Shown: in pieces, positions 33,483-42,091 of the stretch
How positions within the stretch are numbered: position 1 is the stretch's first letter
Layout of the letters: each line of letters starts with the position of its first letter
IMG/VR virus record: IMGVR_UViG_3300005613_000030
Span: 22,608 to 86,607 of that record
Direction: 5' to 3' (one strand)
Source of the DNA: a virus
Length of the DNA: 64,000 bases
Translations under genes and position numbers: made by a program
The notes under the pieces: model-generated
The model's input: the letters and a program-made list of their open reading frames with translations, nothing else
Database searches by the model: none
What the model was told of the DNA's origin: nothing

Positions 33483-34538
33483 ATGAAGATTGATAGCTTT
33501 AGAGAATTATTAATTAAAAAAGCACATGATAAAAATCTTCAAACTCTTATTAAGCATGCTAAAGATGATTTCTTAGTAATGAGTTTGTTAGAATCGTTAG
33601 AAAAGATGGCTCGCTGGTCGACTCATAGAAATGCTAATTCTGCAGTCCAGCACTTTGGTGCTGAAGTAGATCCCGAATTACACCCTAAGATGATCCATGA
33701 TGCTGTTAGTCATCATGCATCACAATATAAAGCAGCATTGAACGCGAAAAATGACGCAGTTGCTAATAAGCATGCACGTCAGCTTTTTAAGTATATGCAT
33801 TTTTTACATAAATTAACTGATGATGGTGGGGTTAATCATACCGATGGCGCGTTAAAAGTAGAAGCCGTTGATCCTAAGCCATGGGAAAGAAGTAAATACA
33901 GCACTGTAAATGATAAAACAGGTAAATTTAAAACAGACACTAAAGGATGGAGTAGAGACTCTACAGATTACTCTTTTCTAAAAGGTGCACCACACGAAGC
34001 TTACAAAACTGAAGTAAGTCGTCATGGCCATAATGAGGCATATCCATTAGAGCAGATCAAAGTTAACGGTAAACATCTTCATATTGAGGATCCACAAGAG
34101 TTTAGTGGACAATATGAATCACATCCATTTGACAATCATCCTATTTTACAAAAACCAGCTGGCTCAAGAACTAGTCATTATGCAATGCCATCTCGTGCTC
34201 ATACTGAAGATCATCATCACGCATACTTAGAAGGCGTTGATGAGTTTCATAATAGTCCACATATGGATACTTTTTTTGATAAACATGAGAAATTAGAATC
34301 AGAAAATCCAGAAGCATATGCAGCAAGAGGTTCAAAACCTAGTGATAAAGTGCATGCACCTATAGATAATCCATTAGATTTTTCTTCTAAACCTAAAGAT
34401 ATCGCCCCAGCTAAATCTCCAGTTACTGAGCAAAAAGCTGCTGCTCCAGCGCAGAAACCTACAAAAGCAGCTGCTGTAGATATAGAGAGTTTACCACCAG
34501 ATATTGCTAAAATGCTGAAAGATAGAGGGCTTATATAA
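33483..34538 (+). CDS. His-rich hypothetical virion-associated protein
   Basis: A 351-residue hydrophilic protein, unusually rich in His (for example HTEDHHHAYLEG near 239-250), with a Pro/Ala/Lys linker at 300-335 and a short helical end. The N-terminal helices (RELLIKKAHDKNLQTLIKHA) precede a long region with little predicted order. No family is recognised. Its position before the adaptor gene and its ATG overlap with the next gene suggest a structural or injected protein. Confidence 0.6.
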   Translation: MKIDSFRELLIKKAHDKNLQTLIKHAKDDFLVMSLLESLEKMARWSTHRNANSAVQHFGAEVDPELHPKMIHDAVSHHASQYKAALNAKNDAVANKHARQLFKYMHFLHKLTDDGGVNHTDGALKVEAVDPKPWERSKYSTVNDKTGKFKTDTKGWSRDSTDYSFLKGAPHEAYKTEVSRHGHNEAYPLEQIKVNGKHLHIEDPQEFSGQYESHPFDNHPILQKPAGSRTSHYAMPSRAHTEDHHHAYLEGVDEFHNSPHMDTFFDKHEKLESENPEAYAARGSKPSDKVHAPIDNPLDFSSKPKDIAPAKSPVTEQKAAAPAQKPTKAAAVDIESLPPDIAKMLKDRGLI

Positions 34539-35821
34539 TGAAAAAAATCATAAAAACATTAAGTGATATAAGAGATATCATTGTTAAAAACAATGACTTT
34601 TTACAAGAAAACCCTGAAATTACAGCTGGCATTTTAAGTCAATTACAAAAAGCAATTGATGACGATGCAGATAGTTGGCTTAAAGAAAATGATCCATCAT
34701 ATTCGGAAGACCAATATGACGATGACGATGACGATGAGTATGCTATTCCTGTAGATGAAGAAGGATCAGAAATGTTTGATACTGATATAGATGATGAAGA
34801 TATTGATGCAGACGATGAAGATGCTGAATATATTAGTCAAGCGCCAAAGCAGTATCAGGACATTGAATCTGAAGAGCCAACTGCTGAAGTTAACGAACCT
34901 GTAACAGTGTCGGATAAGCCACAAGAAGAAGCGTCAGTTGATTTGCAAACGACACCTAAAAAGAAAACATCTTCTGGATACAGAGATTGGGAACCTCAAA
35001 AACAGTATTCTGCAGAACATCAAGCGAGTATAGATGAGCACATGAAAAATGGATATTCGCACCGCGAAGCTGAAAGATTAGCCGGTGCATATCAAGGACC
35101 ACATAACATTAAAGATGCCCTTAGCCATCAAGTAAAACCATCAGATATGTCTCCTAAAATGTTAGCGGAATTAAAAGAGTTAACTGGAGAATGGTTGGGG
35201 AATGCAAGACGCGTTTCATATGATAAAGCGTCTGCTGAAAAAAATCCTATTAAATATGCAAAAGGTAAAACTTTAAAAGCGCATGAAGAAGCTATGGGTG
35301 ATTATAAAACTGCATTAAAAGAATATCAAAATTCCGATGAACTGAAAAGTATGAAGATGAGAGATAGACATAAAGCAATTCAAAATTGGAAGAAAGAATA
35401 CAAAGAACAAAACCCTGACTTTCATGGTAAGGCAGCAAGTGTTGCAACTGCTCATAGCACATCTAGTAATGAAGCTAGTCAAGCTAGAAAGCAACTATTA
35501 GATGATCGATTGCATAGTATTGCAACTGCTGGGTTAAGTGATGGTGATAATCAAATGAATTTTCAAGAAGCTGCTCAACATGTGGGCGGTGGTAAAGCGG
35601 ATGAGGGCTATATAGCATCGTCAATTAAAGACCCTGCTGCATCATTTGCACAAGCTAATCCTGATTATATGCAGAGTAAACAATTTAGAGATCGATTAAA
35701 AGGCGCATTACCGGAGGATGCTTTAAATAGATTGAAACATGTAGATAATGCTGCAAAGCACCAAGGTATTGAAAGACAACCAAAAATAAAGAAACCTGGA
35801 GACGATAATGGCGAGAAGTAA
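34538..35821 (+). CDS. Acidic hypothetical virion-associated protein
   Basis: A 427-residue protein. A helical N-terminus is followed by a very acidic stretch (55-100, runs of Asp), a Lys/Thr linker, then a helical, basic C-terminal half (SHREAERLAGAYQ; MRDRHKAIQNWKKEYKEQ). No family is recognised. Overlaps at both ends (34538 and 35808) put it in the same unit as the adaptor gene. It may be an internal head or neck component. Confidence 0.6.
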   Translation: MKKIIKTLSDIRDIIVKNNDFLQENPEITAGILSQLQKAIDDDADSWLKENDPSYSEDQYDDDDDDEYAIPVDEEGSEMFDTDIDDEDIDADDEDAEYISQAPKQYQDIESEEPTAEVNEPVTVSDKPQEEASVDLQTTPKKKTSSGYRDWEPQKQYSAEHQASIDEHMKNGYSHREAERLAGAYQGPHNIKDALSHQVKPSDMSPKMLAELKELTGEWLGNARRVSYDKASAEKNPIKYAKGKTLKAHEEAMGDYKTALKEYQNSDELKSMKMRDRHKAIQNWKKEYKEQNPDFHGKAASVATAHSTSSNEASQARKQLLDDRLHSIATAGLSDGDNQMNFQEAAQHVGGGKADEGYIASSIKDPAASFAQANPDYMQSKQFRDRLKGALPEDALNRLKHVDNAAKHQGIERQPKIKKPGDDNGEK

Positions 35822-36638
35822 AACACCAGAGCAAAGTCCTTGGCCTGCTAGATACACTAACCAAGAAGGTGATGTTAATAGATATACATCACTTCCGACT
35901 CCAACTGTGCTTAAAACTACAGCTTTATTTGGAATTCCATTGCGTAGTGCATTAACAGGTGAAGAAGTTACAGATGATGCACTACAACATTATATTAATG
36001 TCGCTATAGGTGAAATTGAAAGTGAATTTGATTTGTACATAAACCCCGTAGAATTCTATGATAGGTACGACTATGACGCAGAAATGTTTAGACATTCATT
36101 TGCCTTTCTTCAATTAAAGCATCCTAATGTGTTAGATGTTGATCAAGTTGATTTAAGTTTTAGTAATGAGCCTGATACTGAAATAGTAGAATTTCCGATG
36201 GAGTTTGTATATGTTAATCATCAAGAGGGTAATCTTCAACTCGTACCTGCATACGGTACTAGTTTTAGTGGGTTTTTATTATCTGCATTTTCTGGCGCTC
36301 AATATCATGCATTGAAAGCTACACTTCAAAACGGTGGAAAGTTCCCTGGCGGTATCTGGGTAAAATATAGATGTGGATTTAAAGAAGACGAAGTTCCAGC
36401 TGCAGTAGCAGGATTAATTGAGAGCTTGGCTGCATATAAATTACTTAGCATGTTAGGCCCAGTATTATTTCCTTTAAATTCTGTCGGTATTTCCATCGAC
36501 GGAGTTAGTCAAAGTACCGGATCAATGGGACCACAATTCTTAGCAACAAGAATGGGTGATTTAGAGAAAATAATTGAAGCACAAAAGAATGCAGTTAGAG
36601 CAGCATTCCAAAGAGGCATTTTAGTGGATTTTATATAG
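35808..36638 (+). CDS. Head-tail adaptor/connector protein
   Basis: A 276-residue protein. TGEEVTDDALQHYINVAIGE (48-67) is the helix pair typical of phage head-tail connector proteins of the HK97 gp6/SPP1 gp15 type. GGIWVKYRCGFKEDEVPAAV (183-202) and the following helices (LIESLAAYKLLSMLGP) match adaptor proteins of contractile-tailed phages in pattern. It would extend the portal channel at the neck. Assigned by sequence pattern and position after capsid genes. Confidence 0.65.
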   Translation: MARSKTPEQSPWPARYTNQEGDVNRYTSLPTPTVLKTTALFGIPLRSALTGEEVTDDALQHYINVAIGEIESEFDLYINPVEFYDRYDYDAEMFRHSFAFLQLKHPNVLDVDQVDLSFSNEPDTEIVEFPMEFVYVNHQEGNLQLVPAYGTSFSGFLLSAFSGAQYHALKATLQNGGKFPGGIWVKYRCGFKEDEVPAAVAGLIESLAAYKLLSMLGPVLFPLNSVGISIDGVSQSTGSMGPQFLATRMGDLEKIIEAQKNAVRAAFQRGILVDFI

Positions 36639-36647
36639 GGTACAGAT

Positions 36648-37631
36648 ATGAAAAAGAAATTTATAGAAATAGCACCAGATGGCAAACGATCTATTGAACC
36701 AGGTAATGAGCCATTAGATAAGCAACCTATAGAAGAGCAACAAGCTCAATCTGCATATTATAATGCTGAACAAGCTCGCGACGAAGAAAAACGAGCCGAT
36801 AAGAAAAAGAAAAAAAAGCTAAACAATATTAAGAAATCAATTCTAGAAGAATGGAAATTATTGAAAGCTAAATTAAATCACGAAAAGGCAATTATGTCTA
36901 TAGGGGATGATGAAGATGAGCAAGATCAACTCGAAGGTCAACCACAAGAGGACGAGAGTGGCACAGAAAATATAGATCCACAAGCTGAAGAAGAAGCAGC
37001 AATGCAAGCTGAAGAAGAAGCAGCAATGCAAGGTGAAGAAGAAGCAGCAATGCAAGGTGAAGCAATGCAGGGTGAAGAAGAAGCAGCAATGCAGGGTGAA
37101 GAAGAAGTTCCTGATGATGTTGCTCAAGAAGCTGAAGCAGAAGGTAAAGATCCTGAGCAGTTATCTGAAGAAGATATTGAAGAAATTATGGAGCAATTAG
37201 GTTATTCTCCAGCAGAGATAGCACATGTTATACATGGACACGCTGCACCACAAGTTGACCCTAAACAGCAGCATGAATTAGCAAGCTTACAACAAAAGAG
37301 TGACCATGCACAAGCTCAGCATGAACATGACTTAGAAGCTAAAAAACAACAAGTTGTAGCTAAGCAGCAAGAACAAGAATTTAAACTTAAAAATGCTAAT
37401 GAGATAAATGAATTAACAGTAGAGCATGAGCGACGAATGAGAGACATGGAATACGCTATGGCACGTCGTGAAAAAGAATTAGAATTAAAATACAAAGAAT
37501 TAGCGTTAAAGCAGAAATTAAATCATACAAAATCAGAATCAGATATTAAATTAAAGCATAAGCATGAAGCACACAAAGCGAAATCAGCACAAAACGCAAA
37601 AAAGGAAGATAAAGATGTCGAAAACAAATAA
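36648..37631 (+). CDS. Coiled-coil protein with EEEAAMQ repeats
   Basis: A 327-residue protein. A basic stretch (KKKKKK near 52-57) is followed by an acidic region with five tandem EEEAAMQ(A/G) units (about 114-150), a helical segment (LSEEDIEEIMEQLGYSPAEI) and a long Gln/Glu/Lys coiled coil to the end (EKELELKYKELALKQKL). No family is recognised. It may be a tail or head accessory chaperone or scaffold. The next ATG is inside its last codons. Confidence 0.6.
   Translation: MKKKFIEIAPDGKRSIEPGNEPLDKQPIEEQQAQSAYYNAEQARDEEKRADKKKKKKLNNIKKSILEEWKLLKAKLNHEKAIMSIGDDEDEQDQLEGQPQEDESGTENIDPQAEEEAAMQAEEEAAMQGEEEAAMQGEAMQGEEEAAMQGEEEVPDDVAQEAEAEGKDPEQLSEEDIEEIMEQLGYSPAEIAHVIHGHAAPQVDPKQQHELASLQQKSDHAQAQHEHDLEAKKQQVVAKQQEQEFKLKNANEINELTVEHERRMRDMEYAMARREKELELKYKELALKQKLNHTKSESDIKLKHKHEAHKAKSAQNAKKEDKDVENK
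36987..37107 (+). repeat. 24-bp tandem repeat coding EEEAAMQG
   Basis: Five full or partial in-frame copies of a 24-base unit (GAAGAAGAAGCAGCAATGCA plus four bases), one of them shortened to 12 bases. Slippage-prone, so copy number may vary. Confidence 0.85.
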
Positions 37632-38073
37632 AAACGGCCCAGGATCTTTAGATTGGTCAGATTTGTACGCTGGTAAAGTTGGTGAGCCAGAAGATCCACG
37701 TTCTAAACCAGTGGAGAAAGATTGTCATAAAGGTGGAGAAAAAATCACAAAAGACGATCTAAAGAAAGATGCTCAACGAATTCTTGATGGTTTTAATGTG
37801 CCAGGTAAAAAGCAACCCAATAAAGCAGAATTTGAAGCAGCTCTTAAATTAATGTACCCAGAATTAAATAAAACAGATGAAGAATGGGATCAAGTTGAGA
37901 AAAGATGGAACAACATGTTTCAGGATTGGATGAATACAGCTGCAAATGTATCAATTGATAATAAATCTGTTGAATGGGGTAATGGTAAATCATTTAAAGA
38001 AATGCTTTCTGAAGAAGATTTAGAAAAATATCAAGAAGAAGAAAAACAATTGAATAAAAAGATTACGGAGTAG
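37615..38073 (+). CDS. Hypothetical 152-residue virion-operon protein
   Basis: ATG 37615 has GGAAG eight bases upstream; an in-frame ATG at 37564 lies deep in the preceding gene and lacks a site. A hydrophilic helical protein (KKDAQRILDGFNVPGKK; DEEWDQVEKRWNNMFQDWM) with an acidic end. No family is recognised. It converges with a small minus-strand gene, overlapping it by 11 bases. Confidence 0.6.
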   Translation: MSKTNKNGPGSLDWSDLYAGKVGEPEDPRSKPVEKDCHKGGEKITKDDLKKDAQRILDGFNVPGKKQPNKAEFEAALKLMYPELNKTDEEWDQVEKRWNNMFQDWMNTAANVSIDNKSVEWGNGKSFKEMLSEEDLEKYQEEEKQLNKKITE

Positions 38074-38251
38074 AAGAGTCAGATGATTGCTCATTTTGAA
38101 GTATTTCATCTAATGCATTTATAGCACCTACAATTTGAGCTAATCGGGTCTCAATATCAGATAACTGTTGTTTGATACCTTTTCCAACTCTAGTTAAGGT
38201 TTCTGCTTCTTTTTGTAATTCTAATATCTTATTTTGTATTTGTGTTTTCAT
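38063..38251 (-). CDS. Small coiled-coil protein on the opposite strand, probably leaderless
   Basis: A 62-residue protein, one long amphipathic helix (LQKEAETLTRVGKGIKQQLS; RLAQIVGAINALDEIL). It is the only minus-strand gene in the + virion region. Its ATG lies six bases after a TATAAT box and has no ribosome-binding site, so its mRNA would begin at the ATG. Reading toward the 3' end of 37615-38073, it could also make antisense RNA to that gene. Function unknown. Confidence 0.55.
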   Translation of the reverse strand: MKTQIQNKILELQKEAETLTRVGKGIKQQLSDIETRLAQIVGAINALDEILQNEQSSDSSTP

Positions 38252-38257
38252 ATAATG

Positions 38258-38263
38258 ATTATA
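38258..38263 (-). promoter_or_regulatory. -10 box for the minus-strand 38251 gene
   Basis: TATAAT on the minus strand, exactly six bases before the ATG at 38251. It is back-to-back with a plus-strand promoter at 38274-38282. Confidence 0.55.
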
Positions 38264-38273
38264 CTTAAAAATA

Positions 38274-38282
38274 TGATATTAT
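38274..38282 (+). promoter_or_regulatory. Extended -10 promoter for the 38336 gene
   Basis: TGATATTAT lies 53 bases before ATG 38336 and diverges from the minus-strand promoter 11 bases away. Confidence 0.5.
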
Positions 38283-38298
38283 AGTAGTTAAAGATATA

Positions 38299-38317
38299 TT
38301 TACACAACGGGTGTAAA
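38299..38317. promoter_or_regulatory. Perfect inverted repeat in the leader (possible operator)
   Basis: TTTACAC-AACGG-GTGTAAA: seven-base arms around a five-base spacer, 16 bases downstream of the plus promoter. It could bind a repressor dimer or fold as an mRNA hairpin. It is not a terminator, since no T-run follows. Confidence 0.45.
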
Positions 38318-38335
38318 CTTAGGTTTGGGAAATTT

Positions 38336-39322
38336 ATGGCTACAAGGCAACTAATAGTAGAGAAGCGCATTCTCGCGATCCCTGCTGTACCATTGACATT
38401 AGACGGAGATACACAATATATAGGACGCATTGACGTTGAAAAACGTTGTGAATTCCGTGTTGGCCAGATGGTTATCCTAAAATCTAGCACTCAACCCTCA
38501 ATAACACTTCAAATCAAGCGAATAATTAATCAAGATCATGTCTCTCCCTATGATCCAGTAGGTATTTACCTTGGTCCAGCAGATAAACATATTAGAGAAA
38601 GAACAGATGTATCTGCATACAGAATAGCTGATGGTGCTACATTAGAAGCAAATGAGCAAATGAGGCCAAAAGTACCTGAACAAGAAATTGAGCGGGCTAC
38701 ATACGAAGAAGAACCAGTAGTTGCTAGAAGATCTATATTAGTTGATAAGTGTGGTAAGCATTACACAGTCGATAATCCAGTGCCTGTTCAATTATCAGAT
38801 GGTACAATCAATATTGGGAGTGTAAATGCTGAATTAGAAGTGCAGTTATCTCACTTAGATAACTTTCCAGATGTTGGAGATATACATGATTCTGTGCGAA
38901 TTGGTGATGGGGAAGATTTATTAGAGATTAACCCTGATGGCAGTATTAATGTTGTAATACAGTCATCAGCTGATATTCCAGTAATTCATAAAGAACCTAA
39001 TACTTATATAGGTGGTGCTGAACAAACTGTTGCTACTTTTACTACAACTGACGACAATACTAATGTTATTAAGATCTTTGGTGAAGCTCAAACTACGGGG
39101 ACCTGGAAAATATATGCTGACACTGTTACAGCAGCGAACTTATTTGGTGTAACTAGGACATCAGCTATGCATAGAAATGCAGAAATTCACTTTGTTCAAC
39201 CTGAAAGCATTCCTACTGCAGGTACAAAAGTATTAGTAACTTTTACGCCGGATTCCTATCGTGTGTGTAGAATGGGTGGATTAGCTCACTCTACTTTTAC
39301 TCGAATTGAAATGGCTAAATAG
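38336..39322 (+). CDS. Virion structural protein (beta-rich)
   Basis: A 328-residue protein. The first 90 residues form a beta domain (RVGQMVILKSSTQPSITLQI). The middle has HDSVRIGDGEDLLEINPDGS (about 182-201), a pattern common in neck, tail and fibre proteins of large phages. The C-terminal 100 residues are a second beta domain (TVATFTTTDDNTNVIKIFG). No enzyme motifs are seen. A structural role is inferred. Confidence 0.65.
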   Translation: MATRQLIVEKRILAIPAVPLTLDGDTQYIGRIDVEKRCEFRVGQMVILKSSTQPSITLQIKRIINQDHVSPYDPVGIYLGPADKHIRERTDVSAYRIADGATLEANEQMRPKVPEQEIERATYEEEPVVARRSILVDKCGKHYTVDNPVPVQLSDGTINIGSVNAELEVQLSHLDNFPDVGDIHDSVRIGDGEDLLEINPDGSINVVIQSSADIPVIHKEPNTYIGGAEQTVATFTTTDDNTNVIKIFGEAQTTGTWKIYADTVTAANLFGVTRTSAMHRNAEIHFVQPESIPTAGTKVLVTFTPDSYRVCRMGGLAHSTFTRIEMAK

Positions 39323-39330
39323 GAGATTAT

Positions 39331-39684
39331 ATGTTAGTTAAATATGTTAAGAGTGCTTTAAATGCGCATTTAGAATGTGGATTATTGGAAGATATTAACT
39401 TAACAGACGAGCAAAAAGATGAATTAGCTTTGATTAGTGATTTAGTTGAAGGCATTAAAAAAGAATATTTAATATTTTTACGTAAATATAAGGTTGAAAA
39501 TATTAAAGATCTCTTAGAAAAGGCTAAAACTGATAAGAAATTAGAAGATAGTATTAAAAAATGGATGGATGGAATTTATTCGCGTAAAAATAAAACTATA
39601 CAGAAAGCCGTTGATAACTTCAATATCAAACACAATGAATCATACGCCAAATATATGAAATCGCTATCTAATGAAAAGAAATAA
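39331..39684 (+). CDS. Hypothetical helical protein
   Basis: A 117-residue, all-helical, Lys/Glu-rich protein just after a virion gene (AGGAG site). No family is recognised. The 136 bases after it carry only the promoter of the next unit. Confidence 0.6.
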   Translation: MLVKYVKSALNAHLECGLLEDINLTDEQKDELALISDLVEGIKKEYLIFLRKYKVENIKDLLEKAKTDKKLEDSIKKWMDGIYSRKNKTIQKAVDNFNIKHNESYAKYMKSLSNEKK

Positions 39685-39763
39685 GTTAACTATCAAGTAT
39701 TATTTACATCTACATTTATATATAAAAACAATTAAGGTTGCATGTGAGTTAAGGTTAAGTTAA

Positions 39764-39772
39764 TGCTATAAT
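39764..39772 (+). promoter_or_regulatory. Extended -10 promoter with TTAAGGTT repeats for the 39821 gene
   Basis: TGCTATAAT lies 49 bases before ATG 39821. Just upstream, TTAAGGTT occurs twice (39732 and 39749), shared with the capsid-operon promoter region at 24074, so both may respond to the same phage regulator. Confidence 0.5.
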
Positions 39773-39820
39773 TAATTTGATACGTATATCATATATAGTA
39801 AAACATTTTTGGAGGAAACT

Positions 39821-41161
39821 ATGAATGACTTCGGGTTGCTAATTGCTTATTATAACTCAACTTTGCCAGATCTAACACTCTGCGACAACTCACCTCATGA
39901 ATTACAGGTTGATTCAAGTGGTAGACTAATTATATCTGGTAGATATTTTGAAGATTCTCAACACGTTAGTGGTGATGCTGGCTTGTTCATCATGGGTGTT
40001 CGTGACGATGGCGTAGCATCGTCAGTAGTTTACGATACAGTTACTTTTACAGCAGTTACACCTGGTGCTGATAGTAATGCTATCGATCTAGTTTTCAATG
40101 GTAGTGATGATATTGATACCGTTGTTAATGCTTGGAACGCAGCTAATCCTAATAATCAAGTTTCTTTTTCTGGCCAAGCTGGTACTTATATACCTACAAG
40201 TGGTACTGCAGATTTAGATGGTGGCGCAGATGATACTATTTTTACTGATGCCAACTATGACTACACCCCTTTTGCAACAGATAAATACGGTCGTTTAAAA
40301 GTTGTTGCTGATTTAGATGTAGATTTTGACTTTATATATGCTGAAGATTCTGTACATAATTCAGGTGATCTTGGCTCTTTTCAATTATCAATTAGATTAG
40401 ACGATCTAACTGCTGATAATAGTGCACAACTTGCTGGAACAAATGGAGACTATCAAGGCTTTTTCACTAATGATAAAGGCGAGCTCTATGTAAAAGATTC
40501 TGATGTATTGGCTCAATTAGTAACAATAGATAGTGTATTAGATGCTATTAAAGTTGATACTGGTAATATCGATGTTAATATTGGTGATATCGAAACTTTA
40601 ATTAGTGCCTTAAGTCACAGTGAAGATGATACTCACGTTAGTGGCGATAATGGAATCATGGGGTTAGCGGTTCGTAATGACGCTGATACCAGTTTAGTTG
40701 ATGCTGATGGTGATTACTCTCCACTTCAGGTTAATAATGTTGGTCGTTTAAAAGTTACAGCAGTTATAGAGCCAAACGGTACTGAAGATTATGTAGTCAC
40801 TGATGCACTAGCTGATGGTGGTGATGGTCTTGAAACTATTACAGCTGCTGGGACTCCTTGGGTAACAGTTGCAAGTTACGCTAATGTAGCCGGACAATCC
40901 GCTGAAATTTATGGTTGGCAATGGGCTGCAGATGCTAATGCTGTCGCTAGATTAATTACAGACACTGATGGAACTATTAACGTATATAAAATTGATCTAA
41001 ATAGCTCTGCTCAACCTGGAAAAAGTGAACATTTCGCAGATGGTGGTAACATTGAAATAGTTGGAGCCACAAACCAGATAGTTAAGTTACAAATTAGAAA
41101 AAGAAATGCTGGTTGCGGTGATGCACAAGGTAGTGGTTCTGTCCATATAAGAAAAATGTAA
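39821..41161 (+). CDS. Repeat-containing virion protein (probably abundant)
   Basis: A 446-residue protein with its own promoter, GGAGGAA site and terminator, suggesting high-level expression. It contains three copies of a beta unit of the form EDSxHxSGDxGxFxxxxRxDDxxS followed by DYxPxxxNxxGRLKV (about residues 30-160, 175-230 and 265-325). This repeat is common in tail-tube-associated, decoration or fibre proteins of large phages. The C-terminal domain is a separate beta fold ending in RKRNAGCGDAQGSGSVHIR. ATG 39821 is preferred to the in-frame TTG 39809. Confidence 0.7.
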   Translation: MNDFGLLIAYYNSTLPDLTLCDNSPHELQVDSSGRLIISGRYFEDSQHVSGDAGLFIMGVRDDGVASSVVYDTVTFTAVTPGADSNAIDLVFNGSDDIDTVVNAWNAANPNNQVSFSGQAGTYIPTSGTADLDGGADDTIFTDANYDYTPFATDKYGRLKVVADLDVDFDFIYAEDSVHNSGDLGSFQLSIRLDDLTADNSAQLAGTNGDYQGFFTNDKGELYVKDSDVLAQLVTIDSVLDAIKVDTGNIDVNIGDIETLISALSHSEDDTHVSGDNGIMGLAVRNDADTSLVDADGDYSPLQVNNVGRLKVTAVIEPNGTEDYVVTDALADGGDGLETITAAGTPWVTVASYANVAGQSAEIYGWQWAADANAVARLITDTDGTINVYKIDLNSSAQPGKSEHFADGGNIEIVGATNQIVKLQIRKRNAGCGDAQGSGSVHIRKM

Positions 41162-41196
41162 TTAAGATTTTTCATATCATTTCAATAATTTAGTTT

Positions 41197-41229
41197 AAAG
41201 CCCATTCTTAGGAGTGGGCTTTTATTTTT
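41197..41229 (+). terminator. Intrinsic terminator after the 39821 gene
   Basis: Stem AAAGCCCA / TGGGCTTT (41197-41204 with 41215-41222), loop TTCTTAGGAG, then a T-rich tail. Its 3' half is duplicated at 42047-42064 on the far side of the GIY-YIG gene. Confidence 0.8.
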
Positions 41230-41237
41230 AGGTTAAG

Positions 41238-41243
41238 TATAAT
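41238..41243 (+). promoter_or_regulatory. -10 box for the GIY-YIG gene (leaderless layout)
   Basis: TATAAT ends six bases before ATG 41250; no ribosome-binding site fits between. Confidence 0.55.
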
Positions 41244-41249
41244 TAAAAC

Positions 41250-42029
41250 ATGAATAACTATGTTATATATAGGATTTGCTTTCCAAATGGTAAATATTAT
41301 ATTGGTCTCACTAAAGACTTCAAACGACGTAAAAAAGATCACTTAGCGAATCGCTTACATAAAAAGTGTGTAATTGAGCACGCATTAAGTAAATATAAAA
41401 ACGAACTACAATGGGAAATACTACATAAAGATTTATCATTAGAAAGAGCTAAAACACTTGAACAATTAGAAATCAATCAACATAACTCCTATATAAAAAA
41501 TAAAAATTCAAATGGATATAATTGTACACTAGGCGGTGAAGGCACAATTGGATATAATTTATCATATGAAACTAAAGTAAAGCTCTCTAATAATAAGTTA
41601 TTTTATGTCTTTAATATGGTCAATGGTGATAAAATCGGAGAATGGATATTACGAAGTAAATGTGCAGAGGATTTAAACCTATCTAGCTCAGGAGTAATTG
41701 GATCTTGCTTACGCGGTACAAAACCGCAATATAAGGGGTATACCTTTGTATATGCTGAAGAATATATTGGCCAATGCATGAAGTATATTAAACCGAATAC
41801 TTGGAACAAAGGGATTAAAGCCAACAACGAATTGAGAAAGAAGCTATCCTTAGCACAGGGTGGTAAAAAATTTGCTGCTTATGACAAAAATACTAATAAA
41901 AAAGTAGGTGAATGGATAAATCAAAGAGATTGCGCAGAAGATTTAAATATCAACCGTAAGAGCATAACTAAGGCCTTAAAGGGTTATTTAAAGTCTACCC
42001 ATGGTTATGTATTTAAATACATAGATTGA
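41250..42029 (+). CDS. GIY-YIG homing endonuclease with two NUMOD1-type repeats
   Basis: A 259-residue enzyme. Residues 1-95 are the GIY-YIG nuclease: YVIYRI, KYYIGLT, catalytic Arg in KRRKKDH and GYNCTLGGEG. Two related DNA-binding units follow, each with GEW and a CAEDLN helix (WILRSKCAEDLNLSSSGVIG near 130-149; WINQRDCAEDLNINRKSITK near 218-237), as in NUMOD1/IENR1 repeats. It lies between a terminator and the 42092 promoter, so it interrupts no gene. Confidence 0.85.
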   Translation: MNNYVIYRICFPNGKYYIGLTKDFKRRKKDHLANRLHKKCVIEHALSKYKNELQWEILHKDLSLERAKTLEQLEINQHNSYIKNKNSNGYNCTLGGEGTIGYNLSYETKVKLSNNKLFYVFNMVNGDKIGEWILRSKCAEDLNLSSSGVIGSCLRGTKPQYKGYTFVYAEEYIGQCMKYIKPNTWNKGIKANNELRKKLSLAQGGKKFAAYDKNTNKKVGEWINQRDCAEDLNINRKSITKALKGYLKSTHGYVFKYID

Positions 42030-42079
42030 TATCGCCTAATTATTCAGAGTGGGCTTTTATTTTTTACATAGTTATAAGG

Positions 42080-42085
42080 TATAAT
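42080..42085 (+). promoter_or_regulatory. -10 box for the 42092 gene (leaderless layout)
   Basis: GGTATAAT with the hexamer ending six bases before ATG 42092. There is no Shine-Dalgarno sequence. Confidence 0.55.
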
Positions 42086-42091
42086 GGTTTA

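Larger units (their letters stand above)
41212..42064 (+). mobile_element. GIY-YIG homing element bounded by 18-bp direct repeats
   Basis: GAGTGGGCTTTTATTTTT occurs at 41212-41229 and again at 42047-42064, flanking one GIY-YIG gene with its own promoter. The first copy is part of a complete terminator; the second has no matching 5' stem half. This looks like insertion of the endonuclease gene at the terminator with duplication of the target. Confidence 0.6.

Noticed and set aside
36873-37127. Phe/Leu/Cys-rich minus-strand frames opposite the EEEAAMQ repeat
   Set aside because: Their repeats are simply the complement of the GAA/GCA repeat of the plus-strand gene.
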